Part shown: piece after piece, positions 10,087-19,713 of the stretch | Numbering within the stretch: position 1 is the first letter of the stretch | Layout of the letters: the number at the start of each line of letters is the position of its first letter | Assembly (NCBI GenBank): GCA_900313925.1 | Contig: OMTF01000005.1 | Coordinates: forward strand, 1-64,000 | From: an uncultured Eubacteriales bacterium | GTDB lineage: Bacteria > Bacillota > Clostridia > Oscillospirales > Oscillospiraceae | DNA: 64,000 nt | Direction of reading: 5' to 3' | The notes under the pieces: generated by a model | Told to the model about the DNA's origin: nothing | Seen by the model: only the letters and a program-made list of their open reading frames with translations | The model's database searches: none | Made by a program: the position numbers and the translations under genes

Positions 10087-10965
10087 ATGTCTGCGAACTA
10101 TCAGCGGCGTCGTGGAGATCGAGAAGAAGGTCGCCTTTTACGTTCTATTAGTGGTTTTGATAAGTTCATGTATTACGTAATGCCAACCCGCAATGATGCA
10201 TTAAATTATTTTTCGAGTTCCGTTGAAGTTACTAATGCTGATAACTGGCTACGTAGTAAACGCCTCGAAGGTTTCAAGGGCATCGGTATGTTGCATATTT
10301 TTATTGCTTCTTATATTCGCGTTGTTTCCAAATACCCTGCTTTGAACCGTTTTGTTATTGGACATCGCATATATGCTCGGAATGATATTGAAGTCGTGAT
10401 GCTTGTAAAGCAATCTTTAGAATTGGACTCACCGGAAGAACCTATTAAGGTTCATTTCTCCCCTGCTGAGACAATTTATGATGTTTATAATAAGGTGAAT
10501 GACGCAATATTGGAAATTAAGAGTGCAGAGAACACTGGAACAGAAGATTTCGCAGACGTTTTAAAAAATTTGCCTCGTCCTATTATGAAACTTGCTGTCA
10601 ATTTTCTAAGATTCTGTGACTATTTTGGCTGGTGCCGCAAATCTTGGTTAGATGTAAGCCCATTTCATGGTTCCATAATATTCACTGATCTTGGGTCTCT
10701 GGGAATTGATCCTGTCTATCACCACATCTACAATTTTGGAACTCTAAGCATCTTCTTAGCTTTCGGGCACAAAAAGAGAAAGTATGAATTAAATCGAAAA
10801 GGAGAAATTATACAGAAAAAGTATATTAACTTCCGGGTTACTTTGGACGATCGAGTTACGGATGGATTTTACTGTGCTTCCGCATTCCGGTATTGGCAGC
10901 AGCTATTATTGCATCCCGAATTATTAGAGGTTCCCCCTGAAATCGTGAATGAAGATATAGAATAA
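10087..10965 (+). CDS. 2-oxoacid dehydrogenase E2-like acyltransferase domain protein, catalytic His replaced
   Basis: Stand-alone 292-residue protein related to the catalytic domain of lipoyl E2 acyltransferases and chloramphenicol acetyltransferase, without lipoyl or E1-binding domains. The fold signature VSPFHGSIIFTDLGSLGI is recognisable. The active-site motif, normally DHRxxDG, reads DDRVTDG (residues 254-260), so the catalytic histidine position holds Asp255. From memory, clostridial relatives also lack this histidine, so this may be a family trait rather than a lesion. The true start is the ATG at 10087, because GGAGG sits 8 bases upstream; an ATG at 10072 would lie over that site. It appears monocistronic and is followed by a terminator. 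Substrate unknown. Confidence 0.65.
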   Translation: MSANYQRRRGDREEGRLLRSISGFDKFMYYVMPTRNDALNYFSSSVEVTNADNWLRSKRLEGFKGIGMLHIFIASYIRVVSKYPALNRFVIGHRIYARNDIEVVMLVKQSLELDSPEEPIKVHFSPAETIYDVYNKVNDAILEIKSAENTGTEDFADVLKNLPRPIMKLAVNFLRFCDYFGWCRKSWLDVSPFHGSIIFTDLGSLGIDPVYHHIYNFGTLSIFLAFGHKKRKYELNRKGEIIQKKYINFRVTLDDRVTDGFYCASAFRYWQQLLLHPELLEVPPEIVNEDIE

Positions 10966-11023
10966 ATTATTTTTACCGCAAAGTTTTCGTATCATATATA
11001 ATTTTATATTTCCTAAAAATAAT

Positions 11024-11076
11024 ATGAAGAGGCGTTCTTGTCTATATCGAACGACTCTTCATTTCTTATATTTTTT
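11024..11076 (+). terminator. Intrinsic terminator after the E2-like gene
   Basis: An 8-bp stem (ATGAAGAG with CTCTTCAT), one mismatch, then 5 further pairs (CGTTC with GAACG), followed by a T-rich tail ending in six Ts. It may also act on leftward transcripts from the PHP gene, since T runs occur on both sides. Confidence 0.65.
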
Positions 11077-11138
11077 ATATCTGGTTAAAAGGGTTTTTCA
11101 TTCGATTAAATTAATAATTTATTGACAAAAGCACATAA

Positions 11139-11167
11139 TTGACATTATGTCGTCCTAATTATATTAT
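11139..11167 (+). promoter_or_regulatory. Canonical sigma-A-type promoter with no obvious gene downstream
   Basis: TTGACA, 17 bases, then TATTAT. Transcription would begin near 11174 and run into the 3' end of the leftward PHP gene on the opposite strand. No open reading frame or recognisable RNA gene follows. A second TTGACA at 11122 also exists. The match is textbook quality, but function is unproven. Confidence 0.35.
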
Positions 11168-11209
11168 CCATTCAACTATGAGAATTAGTACTCTGTGTCC
11201 TCTCTCCTC

Positions 11210-12061
11210 TTAACCGTATTTCTGTTTTGCATCTTTCAGACTTGCTAAGTATTCATAAGGGACCCTGAGTTCTCCGTATCCATATCCAAGTCGTATATCC
11301 GGTTTATTTTTTCCATGGAAGTCACTTCCGCCGGTACGACATAAATTAAATTTTTTTGCAATTTCAGTGAGATATTCAACTTGTTCTTTTGAATAGCCCG
11401 AATACATGCATTCAATGCCGCAGAGGCCATTATTTTTAAGTTCCGAAATACAATCTAGCAGCTTTTCATTCGAAAAATTGTATTTTATCGGATGGGCTAA
11501 TACTGGAACTCCACCAGAATTTCGAAGAGCCGATAAACATGATTTTACATCTGGAAACACTCTTTTTACAAAATACGGTTTTCCTGGTGTAAGGTATTTT
11601 TGAAACGCCTCAGGAATTTCTTTCGCCAAGCCTTTATCAATTAATAATCTTGCAAAATACGGTCTTCCAATAATCCTTGTTCTGCTTTCGCTTCTAAGTT
11701 TTTCTATTGAAACCCGTACACCGTCGCGATTTAATAAATACGCAATTCCTTCATTTCTGCTCTCCCTGCTTAACTTAAGCTTTTTGATAGTATCCCTTAA
11801 GTCGTCACTTATATTATCAAGCAGGTAAGCTAGCAAATGGATTTCGGTCCCTTCCCACTCTGACGAAATTTCAATGCCACTAACCACTTCAATGGGAGAT
11901 TTCTTGCTTGTTTTTCCAACTTCATCCAATCCTTTAAGAGTATCATGGTCCGTAATTGCGATAGCTTTGAGACCAATACGCTCGCCTATTTTCATTACTT
12001 CACTAGGCGTACATGTCCCGTCGGACGCAGTTGTATGTACATGTAAGTCTATATATTGCAT
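11210..12061 (-). CDS. PHP-domain metal-dependent phosphoesterase (YciV/TrpH-like)
   Basis: 283-residue PHP family protein. The N-terminal metal-binding motif LHVHTTASDG, the ITDHDTLKG motif and late HP and SDFHG motifs provide the usual histidine/aspartate ligands of a trinuclear metal site. Closest known functions are RNase AM / 3',5'-nucleotide bisphosphate phosphatases (YciV), but PHP proteins vary in substrate. The ATG lies 6 bases after the stop of the upstream amidohydrolase gene, so the two are co-transcribed; no separate strong ribosome binding site is seen, which suggests translational coupling. Confidence 0.82.
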   Translation of the reverse strand: MQYIDLHVHTTASDGTCTPSEVMKIGERIGLKAIAITDHDTLKGLDEVGKTSKKSPIEVVSGIEISSEWEGTEIHLLAYLLDNISDDLRDTIKKLKLSRESRNEGIAYLLNRDGVRVSIEKLRSESRTRIIGRPYFARLLIDKGLAKEIPEAFQKYLTPGKPYFVKRVFPDVKSCLSALRNSGGVPVLAHPIKYNFSNEKLLDCISELKNNGLCGIECMYSGYSKEQVEYLTEIAKKFNLCRTGGSDFHGKNKPDIRLGYGYGELRVPYEYLASLKDAKQKYG

Positions 12062-12067
12062 GATATA

Positions 12068-13336
12068 TTATTTAAAAGTTTTCTGTAGCAATTGTTGTGC
12101 ATTCCTAAAAACAGACTCTGGGGCTTCCCCTATAAAATATTGGCCTTTTTCGTATCTTATTATTCCATTGACAATAGTCATATAAACATTACTCTTGGAG
12201 CCTGAATATACAATGTTTTTCGAGATGTTATGTATTGGTTGCATATTTGGGCATTGCATATCTAATACAATCATATCTGCTTTCTGGCCTACAGCGATAT
12301 CAACACAGTCATTTAAGCCCATCGCTTTCGCTCCGCCTATGCAAGCCATTTTCAAGACTTCATCAGCATCACACGCAGAAGCATCTTTATTTAAATATTT
12401 TTGTAAAGCAGTTGTAAGGTACATTTCACGGAACATGTCCAGCGCATTATTGCTTGCCGCACCGTCTGTTCCTATCGCAATGGGAACGCCAGCTTCTATC
12501 AACTTACAAATAGGTGCAATGCCGCTCGCCAGTTTAAGGTTTGAAGCGGGATTGGTAACTACATAAATATTATGACTTTTCAGTATCCGGATATCATTTT
12601 CTGACAACCATACACCATGAAAGATTCCTCCCCCATATTCAAATAAGCCTAAATCTTCAAAAAGCTCAACGGGGGACTTTCCACGACGTGAAATACATTC
12701 TTGAACTTCTTTTTCAGTCTCCGCACAGTGCGTGAAAAATGAGTCATGATACTTATCAATCAATGTTTTTATATATTGCATTCTTTCTATACTCGTTGTG
12801 TACTCAGCATGTATCCCTAGACGGTATCCAACTAAAGAGCTCAAATTGTTGAATTTTAAATATTCCTTTTCAACATTTTCAGGGTCATCATCGAAATTAT
12901 TCAGTGCTGAACATATAACGGTCCTAAAACCAGAATCGAGGTTCGCACGTACGTATGCATCGTTATAAAAGTACATATCAAAGCTTGCTGTAATTCCGCT
13001 TGAGAGATATTCCATTATGGCAATCTTAGTCATATAGTACACAAGCTCTGGCGTAAGTTTTGCTTCCATAGGAAACACTCTATTATTAAGCCATTCATCC
13101 AACGCCAAATCATCCGCATATGAACGCAGAAACGTCATTGCAGAATGCGTATGAGCATCTTTAAATGACGGCATTAATAAGTTTCCATGCAGATTTACTT
13201 CCCTATCAAACTTCATCTGCGTTTTTCTCTGAGGTCCTACATATTCAATTAGTTCTCCATTAGTCCATACTTCATCATTTGTAATCTTAATTCCGTTTTG
13301 AAATGTGAGAAGCAAGCCATTGTAGTACCGTATCAT
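12068..13336 (-). CDS. Amidohydrolase, S-adenosylhomocysteine / methylthioadenosine deaminase-like
   Basis: 422-residue amidohydrolase of the MtaD/SsnA/TrzN group. The metal site residues are visible: DAHTHSAM (HxH pair), HAEY and HCAE histidines, FHGVWL, and the late Asp in IGTDGAASNN. The order matches cyclic deaminases acting on SAH, MTA or related purines. The start follows GAAGG about 9 bases upstream. It is the first gene of a two-gene unit with the PHP phosphoesterase. A nucleoside-salvage role is plausible, but the substrate cannot be fixed from sequence. Confidence 0.8.
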   Translation of the reverse strand: MIRYYNGLLLTFQNGIKITNDEVWTNGELIEYVGPQRKTQMKFDREVNLHGNLLMPSFKDAHTHSAMTFLRSYADDLALDEWLNNRVFPMEAKLTPELVYYMTKIAIMEYLSSGITASFDMYFYNDAYVRANLDSGFRTVICSALNNFDDDPENVEKEYLKFNNLSSLVGYRLGIHAEYTTSIERMQYIKTLIDKYHDSFFTHCAETEKEVQECISRRGKSPVELFEDLGLFEYGGGIFHGVWLSENDIRILKSHNIYVVTNPASNLKLASGIAPICKLIEAGVPIAIGTDGAASNNALDMFREMYLTTALQKYLNKDASACDADEVLKMACIGGAKAMGLNDCVDIAVGQKADMIVLDMQCPNMQPIHNISKNIVYSGSKSNVYMTIVNGIIRYEKGQYFIGEAPESVFRNAQQLLQKTFK

Positions 13337-13579
13337 TGATTTTACCTTCGCTTTCTATAGAACTCGAATAATTAAGTAAGTGAAATAAATTTAAAACATT
13401 AATTTTCCGCTATGGTATAAAATCTATTCAATGCTTCGCTGTGATTTTTAATGAACATATTTTCTTTAATTTGAGTTTGACATAGAAATTATAGCGTATT
13501 ATTTTTTATAATAATATAGTTTAAACGCTCTTTAAATTATTTTTCAGCTTTTGCAATAAGTAAAACCGGAGGAAGTACA

Positions 13580-14770
13580 ATGAAATTTTCTGCAAAAATA
13601 GAACGGTGTTCACTATCCCCTATCCGTAAATTTAATCCTTTAGCTTTGGAGGCAGAAAGAGCTGGAAAAACAATTTATCATTTAAATATTGGCCAGCCTG
13701 ACGTTCCAACACCGAAAGAATATTTTGATGCAATAAAAAATTTCAGTCAGGAAGTTCTTGCCTATGCTCCATCTCCTGGAATATCTGAGCTTCTTGAAGC
13801 GATAAAGTTATACTATGAGAAAATAAACGCTCCCATCAGTATATCCGACATTCTGATTAGCAACGGCGGAAGCGAAGCCCTCATGATGGTAATGAGTTGC
13901 ATTTTAGATGACAATGATGAAATTCTTGTGCCGGAACCGTATTATCCGAATTATAGCACGTTTGTCAATTTAACCGGCGGCATGATTCATCCAATAACGA
14001 CGACTCCAGAAGAAGGCTATAAATATGCTATAAAAGAAAGAATAGAATCCCAGATCAATTCCCATACCAGAGCAATTCTCTTTACAAATCCAGGTAATCC
14101 AACAGGAACCGTCCTTACGAAAGATGAGCTGATAATGTTAGCTGATATTGCAAAAGAGCATAATCTATTTCTTATTGGAGACGAAGTTTATCGTGAATTT
14201 GTATATAATGACGAGCCCTTAGCAAGCCTATTACAATTAAAAGGCTATGACGAAAACATCGTTGTTATTGATTCGGTATCAAAAAGATTTTCTGCATGCG
14301 GTGCAAGAATTGGCTGTGTTATTTCCAGAAATGAAGAATTAATGAACAACATAATGAAGTGGTGCCAAGCACGTCTTTGCGTACCTACCCTCGATCAGAT
14401 AGGAGCTACTGCTTTATATAATGTCGGCCCCGACTATTTCGATTCTGTCCGAAAAGAATACCGGAACAGAAAAGATGCTCTTATTGAGGAGTTAAAAAAA
14501 ATACCTGGAGTCGTATACAGCAATCCTGTGGGAGCGTTCTATGTAATGGCAGCTCTCCCTGTAGATGACACGGACAAATTCCAATATTGGCTTCTCCAGG
14601 AATGGGACGATCATGGAGACACCGTCATGTATTCACCCGCTGAAAGTTTTTACTCCACGGCAGGTTTGGGGAAAAACGAAATCCGCATGGCATATGTTAT
14701 AGAAGTAGAGAAAATAAGACGATCCATTGAAATTCTCGGAAACGCAATCGCAGCATACAATAGCAAGTAA
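13580..14770 (+). CDS. Pyridoxal-phosphate aminotransferase (aspartate aminotransferase-like, class I)
   Basis: 396 residues, full length for fold-type I aminotransferases. Visible hallmarks: LNIGQPDVPTP near the start, the SNGGSEAL cofactor-binding segment, NPGNPTGT, DEVYREFVY with the PLP-contacting Asp/Tyr, SVSKRFSACGARIG containing the Schiff-base lysine, and a C-terminal R-containing RMAYV segment for substrate carboxylate binding. It is transcribed divergently from the amidohydrolase. GGAGG lies 7 bases before the ATG. The amino donor is probably aspartate, alanine or an aromatic amino acid; the sequence does not decide. Confidence 0.88.
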   Translation: MKFSAKIERCSLSPIRKFNPLALEAERAGKTIYHLNIGQPDVPTPKEYFDAIKNFSQEVLAYAPSPGISELLEAIKLYYEKINAPISISDILISNGGSEALMMVMSCILDDNDEILVPEPYYPNYSTFVNLTGGMIHPITTTPEEGYKYAIKERIESQINSHTRAILFTNPGNPTGTVLTKDELIMLADIAKEHNLFLIGDEVYREFVYNDEPLASLLQLKGYDENIVVIDSVSKRFSACGARIGCVISRNEELMNNIMKWCQARLCVPTLDQIGATALYNVGPDYFDSVRKEYRNRKDALIEELKKIPGVVYSNPVGAFYVMAALPVDDTDKFQYWLLQEWDDHGDTVMYSPAESFYSTAGLGKNEIRMAYVIEVEKIRRSIEILGNAIAAYNSK

Positions 14771-15137
14771 AGATTCATATAAGTATATTTCTTTATAAAT
14801 ATCGAATAGCTTATTAATTATAAGATGTGATATCCATTAAGATAAGGAAACGTTATTATTCCTTTGGAAAAATTTTCAACTTGGATTTCCTGAATTAATG
14901 GGCAAATAACAATCAGTACCTTCAGATTTGAACTCCTTGGACAGAATAATTCATCGTGAGGAGTCCTTTTCTAACTACAGAAAGTAGGAAACGGAATCAA
15001 ATAATAGTCAAAGCTTTCTAACTTTGACGCGAATAATGCTAAAAAGTCAGGGGGTCGGGTAGAGTCGATCCTCTGACTAATAATTTTTATGGAGATATAA
15101 TCCCTATTATCCTACTAACTGTGCTTATACAATCACG
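14771..15137. other. Intergenic region between convergent genes with several hairpins
   Basis: About 370 bases between the aminotransferase and murI. It holds a weak hairpin at 14932-14964 (ACTCCT with AGGAGT) followed by four Ts, a GTCAAAG/CTTTGAC inverted repeat at 15007-15028, and the better hairpin at 15045-15078. No gene is seen. Confidence 0.5.
15045..15090. terminator. Probable bidirectional terminator between aminotransferase and murI
   Basis: A 9-position stem: AGTCAGGGG (15045-15053) with CCTCTGACT (15070-15078). It is fully paired on the plus strand with one G-U. A T-rich tail follows on the plus strand, and a run of five Ts follows on the minus strand, so it could serve either of the convergent genes. 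Confidence 0.5.
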
Positions 15138-15920
15138 CTAAAATTCTTCAAAAAATCTTTTATACATCTCAATTTCGCCAAATGTGTCCTTGCTTGATGT
15201 AAATACAATTTTGCCTTCTGTTGTTTCCTTCTTTTGTATCGATTTTTCTTCAAGTTTTCTCTTAAGCTCCTTCGCTGTACCATCCCCCGAATCGTAAAAT
15301 ATTATATTACCCAATATTGCACGTATTTCATCCTTAAGAAAAGGATAATGGGTACATCCTAAAACTACCGTTCGAATTTTTTCTTTATACGGAGAAAGAA
15401 ATTCATTCAGCAGTTCAACCACTTGGGGGGAATGCGGATCTCCCTTTTCTATCTCATCAACAAGGCCTGGGCACGGAAGAATAATAACATTTCGCATCTC
15501 TTCTTCGGATACATACTTTTCTTCAAGTTTATGAAATTTTTCAAGACGTAAAGTTGCCTGAGTCGCCATCACCAGTATCCGTCCATGATTTTCATGCATT
15601 ATTGCAGGCTTCAGTGCAGGTTCCACCCCAACAATGGGTACCGATGTATATTTGTCCCGAAGAAAATCAATTGCAGCACTTGTCGCTGTATTGCAGGCAA
15701 CAACGACCGCCTTCACTCCCTCTGCAATAAGTTTTTTGACAGAATCATCCGCAAGCAGAATAATATCATCTTTTCTTTTTCCGCCGTAAGGCGCATTGGC
15801 AGAATCGCCATAATATAGGAAATCTTCATATGGGAGATATTCCTTTAATTTTTTTAATATGCTAATACCGCCTACGCCGGAATCGTAAACACCAATAAAT
15901 TTTTTATAATTCATATTCAT
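15138..15920 (-). CDS. murI: Glutamate racemase
   Basis: Interconverts L- and D-glutamate to supply D-Glu for peptidoglycan. About 260 residues, usual length. Both catalytic cysteine motifs are present: VVACNTATSAA and VLGCTHYPFL. The GVYDSGVGG N-terminal signature and the YYGDSANAPYG segment match the family. The exact start is uncertain: a GTG at 15929 and ATGs at 15920 and 15914 are all possible, and none has a good ribosome binding site. It follows the PEP/pyruvate-binding protein gene by about 70 bases on the same strand. Confidence 0.93.
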   Translation of the reverse strand: MNMNYKKFIGVYDSGVGGISILKKLKEYLPYEDFLYYGDSANAPYGGKRKDDIILLADDSVKKLIAEGVKAVVVACNTATSAAIDFLRDKYTSVPIVGVEPALKPAIMHENHGRILVMATQATLRLEKFHKLEEKYVSEEEMRNVIILPCPGLVDEIEKGDPHSPQVVELLNEFLSPYKEKIRTVVLGCTHYPFLKDEIRAILGNIIFYDSGDGTAKELKRKLEEKSIQKKETTEGKIVFTSSKDTFGEIEMYKRFFEEF

Positions 15921-15994
15921 GATTTTCACTATTATTACTTATTTTTTGATAATACGCAAAAATTTTATACATGATTTTTCATATATAAACTTTG

Positions 15995-18586
15995 TTAATT
16001 CTCTGTATTTCCACCCTGCTTGCTAAATCCAAGCAGGCATTTTTGCGTACGAAATTCTGAGTAAAGTATAAGATTTTTATTCTGCATATCATAAACGCCT
16101 ATAACATCCTTTAGTTCGCCCGTTTCATTACCGTTATAGGCATTTGGAAAAGAAGTTAATAATTCTTCATTAAAAATAACATCATACTGTTCCCGATAAA
16201 GGGCGGTATATAATGTCCCCATTTCAACCATATCTTGGAAGAAATGGCTTCCGTAGCTAAGTTCTGGCTGAAGCCCCTGCTCGTTATATGCAACTTCAGA
16301 AATAGAAATGAAATTGCAAATTTCCATAAAATTCACGGGGACTCCAAGAGAAGGGGTTGTTGTGCCCCATCTTCCGGGACCAATTAAAACTGCTTTTTTA
16401 TCCTTCAGTTCTGCATTAAGTCTTCCAATTTCACGCGCTACTTCATACTTTTTTTGTTCCGAGAGCCGCAAATATTCCTTGACATGAACGAAAACAACAT
16501 AATTAATTTCAGTCAGAATATTTCCTCCCATGAAATTGCCTGTTGTCTTAAATATGTATTCCACGATATCCGGCTCTCTCATATGTCCTGTACTTCCTAA
16601 CCCTTTTGTTTGAAGTGTCCTGCACTGCAATAGATTAATACGGTAATCGGACGCATCTTTAAAATTGCAAGCATATTCAATGTCCACCGGATACCCATAT
16701 GAAATTTCTAATTCTTCCAGAAGCTTCTTCATTGTAGAGCAAAAATTGGATTTTTTAATAATATCGTTGAAGTTCAAGATCTGCGGTATATTGATATGGC
16801 TAATTCCCATATCCCGGAAACGCTGCTCCGTCGCATAATCTCTTTCGAAAAGAAGCAGTGGATCTGTACGAAGATCGTCTTTATTGATTTTTTCAATCGG
16901 TACTGTATCAAAGCACCTTTCTACTAAATTGATTGTATCAAGATTATGCTGTGAATACTTGTATTCATCTCCATATTCAACATTCATCGGTGCCGTAGGC
17001 TTATTAAGATTTATTATTCGCGCATAATCATCGGCCTCACGATCCACTGCACGTGTACCAAGTCCAAAAACTAAGCGGAGCATTCCCTTGTTATTTTCCC
17101 CCATCTGGTTGGAATATAAATTTTTCGAATGTCCAACGCCTGCAACATGGGGATAAAAATATTTTCCGTGCTGATCGCCTGCAACCCGCATTACAAGCAA
17201 AGCCATCTGCTCATCTCTTTGCAGAAGGTTGCGTTCGGTCCTATAAAGGATAGCTCCTTTATTTAAAGTACTTGCATATACTCTACGCACGGCTTCTTCA
17301 AATTTTTCGTACCTTTCTTCAAGTGATCCTTGATTTGGGCAAAAAACACTTTCATATTTACCGGGAAATGCGTTTCCGAATCCGTCTTCCAAGAGAGAAC
17401 TTGATCGGACAATAATTGGTGATTGTCCGAAATATTCCAACATGGAGCGAAACTGTTCCTTTATCTCCTCGCTAAATGTGCCATTCAGTAGCAGGCTGTG
17501 TCCTTCCGGAGCGACGCGGAGGTAGTCTTCCGGGTTAACCATCTGAATTCGAATATTCCAAATGCCATTTTCTACTGCATAAGTATAAAAAACATCGGCA
17601 CCAATAAAATATGAATCATGAGGCTCAATATGTCTTGCATACAATTCTGGAAGTTTATCACGAATAATATTCCTAGCCAAAAGCATTCCCGTTGATTTGC
17701 CGCCAATACACCCAGTTCCGATTTCTCTCTTTTGAATATTGATTAAATCCTGCGTAGTAAAATACTTTCGACATAGAGCAAGTCTTTTCGGCTCCGTACC
17801 CAATAGGCATTGAAGTATATTTTCTCTAAGGGATATGCCATCTTCATCGGTAACATCTTCGGAGCCTTCCACAAAATTGTCAAACATTTTGTACCAGCAA
17901 TCACGCTGTTCTCCAGTCTGAGTATACATGTCGAAAAGCGCATAGCAATCCGCGCTTGAAGTTAAGGTGTCTTCTTGGAAACCTTGAATTCTTAACGGAA
18001 GATACATCTGATTAGTATATCGGCCCTGTACTTTCGTAGGTAGAATATAAACGCAGTTATGCATTTTGCGGATGTTAATTAGCACAGGTACAGCAGCTCT
18101 TGTTCGATCAATTGTCCTATATGTATGCCGTTTATATTTAATTGCCATATATGCGATATCTTTTTTTGACGCAATAAATGGCGTAATTAGGGCAATGAAG
18201 TTTGCAACCATGTTATCAGAAAACCAATATTTCTGAAGATCCGATATGCAGTCAAAGACGAAGAATGTTTCTTCCGGCTCACTCTGCAATAAAGTATATA
18301 CACGAAACGAAAAGGTTTCGAATCCCAAATGCGGATCAATATAATATTTCTGCACGTTGGAACCGTAATTTCCAAGCCCTTGCGCATCAATAATTTCCTG
18401 GTCCCCGCTGAAGCAGATATATACGATTCTTGCATGAGTGCGGGCAATACTGGTAACGAATCGATTAGCCACATAAATATACTCTGCAATATCGTCTATC
18501 TGCCATATTACGTTTTCCCCGGCTCTCAAAAAGTCAATATTATGATCTAACCCATGGATTCCTGTTGTTATTCTTTCTTTATGCAT
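15995..18586 (-). CDS. PEP/pyruvate-binding (PPDK N-terminal-type) protein with RecA/KaiC-like N-terminus
   Basis: 863 residues. From about residue 285 it shows the ATP-grasp domain of PEP synthase / pyruvate phosphate dikinase: GGKSTGMLLARN, PIIVRSSSLLEDG (about 390-402), FPGKYESVF and a late LQCRTLQ segment. The phosphohistidine swivel domain and the PEP-utilising barrel of the full enzymes are absent. The first 240 residues resemble a RecA/KaiC-like fold (TGIHGLDHNIDFLRAGENVI), but I see no Walker A lysine motif. It is therefore unlikely to be a conventional PEP synthase; a nucleotide-dependent regulatory or phosphotransfer role is possible. AAGGAG lies 6 bases upstream of the ATG. It lies upstream of murI on the same strand. 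Confidence 0.7.
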   Translation of the reverse strand: MHKERITTGIHGLDHNIDFLRAGENVIWQIDDIAEYIYVANRFVTSIARTHARIVYICFSGDQEIIDAQGLGNYGSNVQKYYIDPHLGFETFSFRVYTLLQSEPEETFFVFDCISDLQKYWFSDNMVANFIALITPFIASKKDIAYMAIKYKRHTYRTIDRTRAAVPVLINIRKMHNCVYILPTKVQGRYTNQMYLPLRIQGFQEDTLTSSADCYALFDMYTQTGEQRDCWYKMFDNFVEGSEDVTDEDGISLRENILQCLLGTEPKRLALCRKYFTTQDLINIQKREIGTGCIGGKSTGMLLARNIIRDKLPELYARHIEPHDSYFIGADVFYTYAVENGIWNIRIQMVNPEDYLRVAPEGHSLLLNGTFSEEIKEQFRSMLEYFGQSPIIVRSSSLLEDGFGNAFPGKYESVFCPNQGSLEERYEKFEEAVRRVYASTLNKGAILYRTERNLLQRDEQMALLVMRVAGDQHGKYFYPHVAGVGHSKNLYSNQMGENNKGMLRLVFGLGTRAVDREADDYARIINLNKPTAPMNVEYGDEYKYSQHNLDTINLVERCFDTVPIEKINKDDLRTDPLLLFERDYATEQRFRDMGISHINIPQILNFNDIIKKSNFCSTMKKLLEELEISYGYPVDIEYACNFKDASDYRINLLQCRTLQTKGLGSTGHMREPDIVEYIFKTTGNFMGGNILTEINYVVFVHVKEYLRLSEQKKYEVAREIGRLNAELKDKKAVLIGPGRWGTTTPSLGVPVNFMEICNFISISEVAYNEQGLQPELSYGSHFFQDMVEMGTLYTALYREQYDVIFNEELLTSFPNAYNGNETGELKDVIGVYDMQNKNLILYSEFRTQKCLLGFSKQGGNTEN

Positions 18587-18696
18587 AGGGAACTCCTTTA
18601 TCCGACAAAATGCAAATCATAAAGCAAATGATTGCTATAATTCAAAAACATGGTACGATAAATATGGTATGTATTTCTATTTATGGAGGGTTTGTA

Positions 18697-19518
18697 ATGT
18701 TTACCCTAGAAAACTATAAGGAAAGCGCAAATGTCATAAAAGAATTAACAAACGGTTTCCGTCCAGAAGTTTTGCTAATCCTTGGAAGCGGTCTTGGCTA
18801 TTTAGGTGATTCTATTGAAGACGCCATCTCTATTGATTATTTTTCTATTCCTCAATTTAAAGTTTCCACCGCGCCGGGACATCACGGTAAATTAATTTGT
18901 GGAATGCTTGAAGGGAAACGTGTTGCCCTAATGCAGGGTCGCTTTCATTACTATGAAGGATACTCTTTGGAAGAAATTGCTTATCCTGTTCGTGTCATGC
19001 ATCTTTTAGGTGCTCATACTCTCATTGTCACCAATGCGGCTGGATGTATTAATGAAAAATGGAGTGCGGGGGAGCTAATGCTTATTCAGGATCATATCAA
19101 ATTTTTTATTGATTCTCCCCTGCGCGGTCAAAATATAAATGCATTTGGAGTTCGTTTTCCCGATTCAACGCATATATACACTCCACGTCTACAGCAGATT
19201 GCATTAGCAGAAGCTGAAAACTTTGATATTCCGCTACGGAAAGGTGTGTACTTTTACTTCCCGGGGCCTCAATACGAAACACCATCAGAAATTCGTGCCG
19301 CGCGTCTTCTTGGCGGTGACGCTGCAGGAATGTCGACAGTTCCAGAAGTCATTGCCGCTTCCCATTGTGGCATGGAAGTTCTCGGTTTTAGTTTATTGAC
19401 TAATATGGCTTCTGGAATATTGGATAAACCTCTAACAGAGGAAGAAGTTCTTCTTGCAAGTGAAGCCGCAAAGCCGAAATTTTCATGTCTGGTCTGCGCT
19501 TGCCTTCGCAAAATTTAA
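18697..19518 (+). CDS. punA: Purine nucleoside phosphorylase (trimeric type)
   Basis: Phosphorolysis of inosine and guanosine for purine salvage. 273 residues from the ATG at 18697, where TGGAGGG lies 6 bases upstream; longer starts lack a site. Family motifs in order: LGSGLGYL, TAPGHHGKL, MQGRFHYYEGY, TNAAGC, FPGPQYETPSEIRAAR, GMSTVPEVIAASH and LLTNMASGI. The Glu and Asn that contact the purine base are retained. It is divergently transcribed from the PEP-binding protein gene. Confidence 0.93.
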   Translation: MFTLENYKESANVIKELTNGFRPEVLLILGSGLGYLGDSIEDAISIDYFSIPQFKVSTAPGHHGKLICGMLEGKRVALMQGRFHYYEGYSLEEIAYPVRVMHLLGAHTLIVTNAAGCINEKWSAGELMLIQDHIKFFIDSPLRGQNINAFGVRFPDSTHIYTPRLQQIALAEAENFDIPLRKGVYFYFPGPQYETPSEIRAARLLGGDAAGMSTVPEVIAASHCGMEVLGFSLLTNMASGILDKPLTEEEVLLASEAAKPKFSCLVCACLRKI

Positions 19519-19713
19519 AAGAATCATTATATTATAATAATTTATAATATAATTAATAATAATATTATTTTGTCAAGCGGACGGAATTGCTATCTATCCA
19601 TTTTTCTATTCACAAGCTATCGGGCAATTATCTTTTTCATTTTAGCCACAAGCAAGCCTTCCGTTACTATAAACTCAGTTCAACAACTCGAAATTGCGTT
19701 TCTATCCTCTTGC

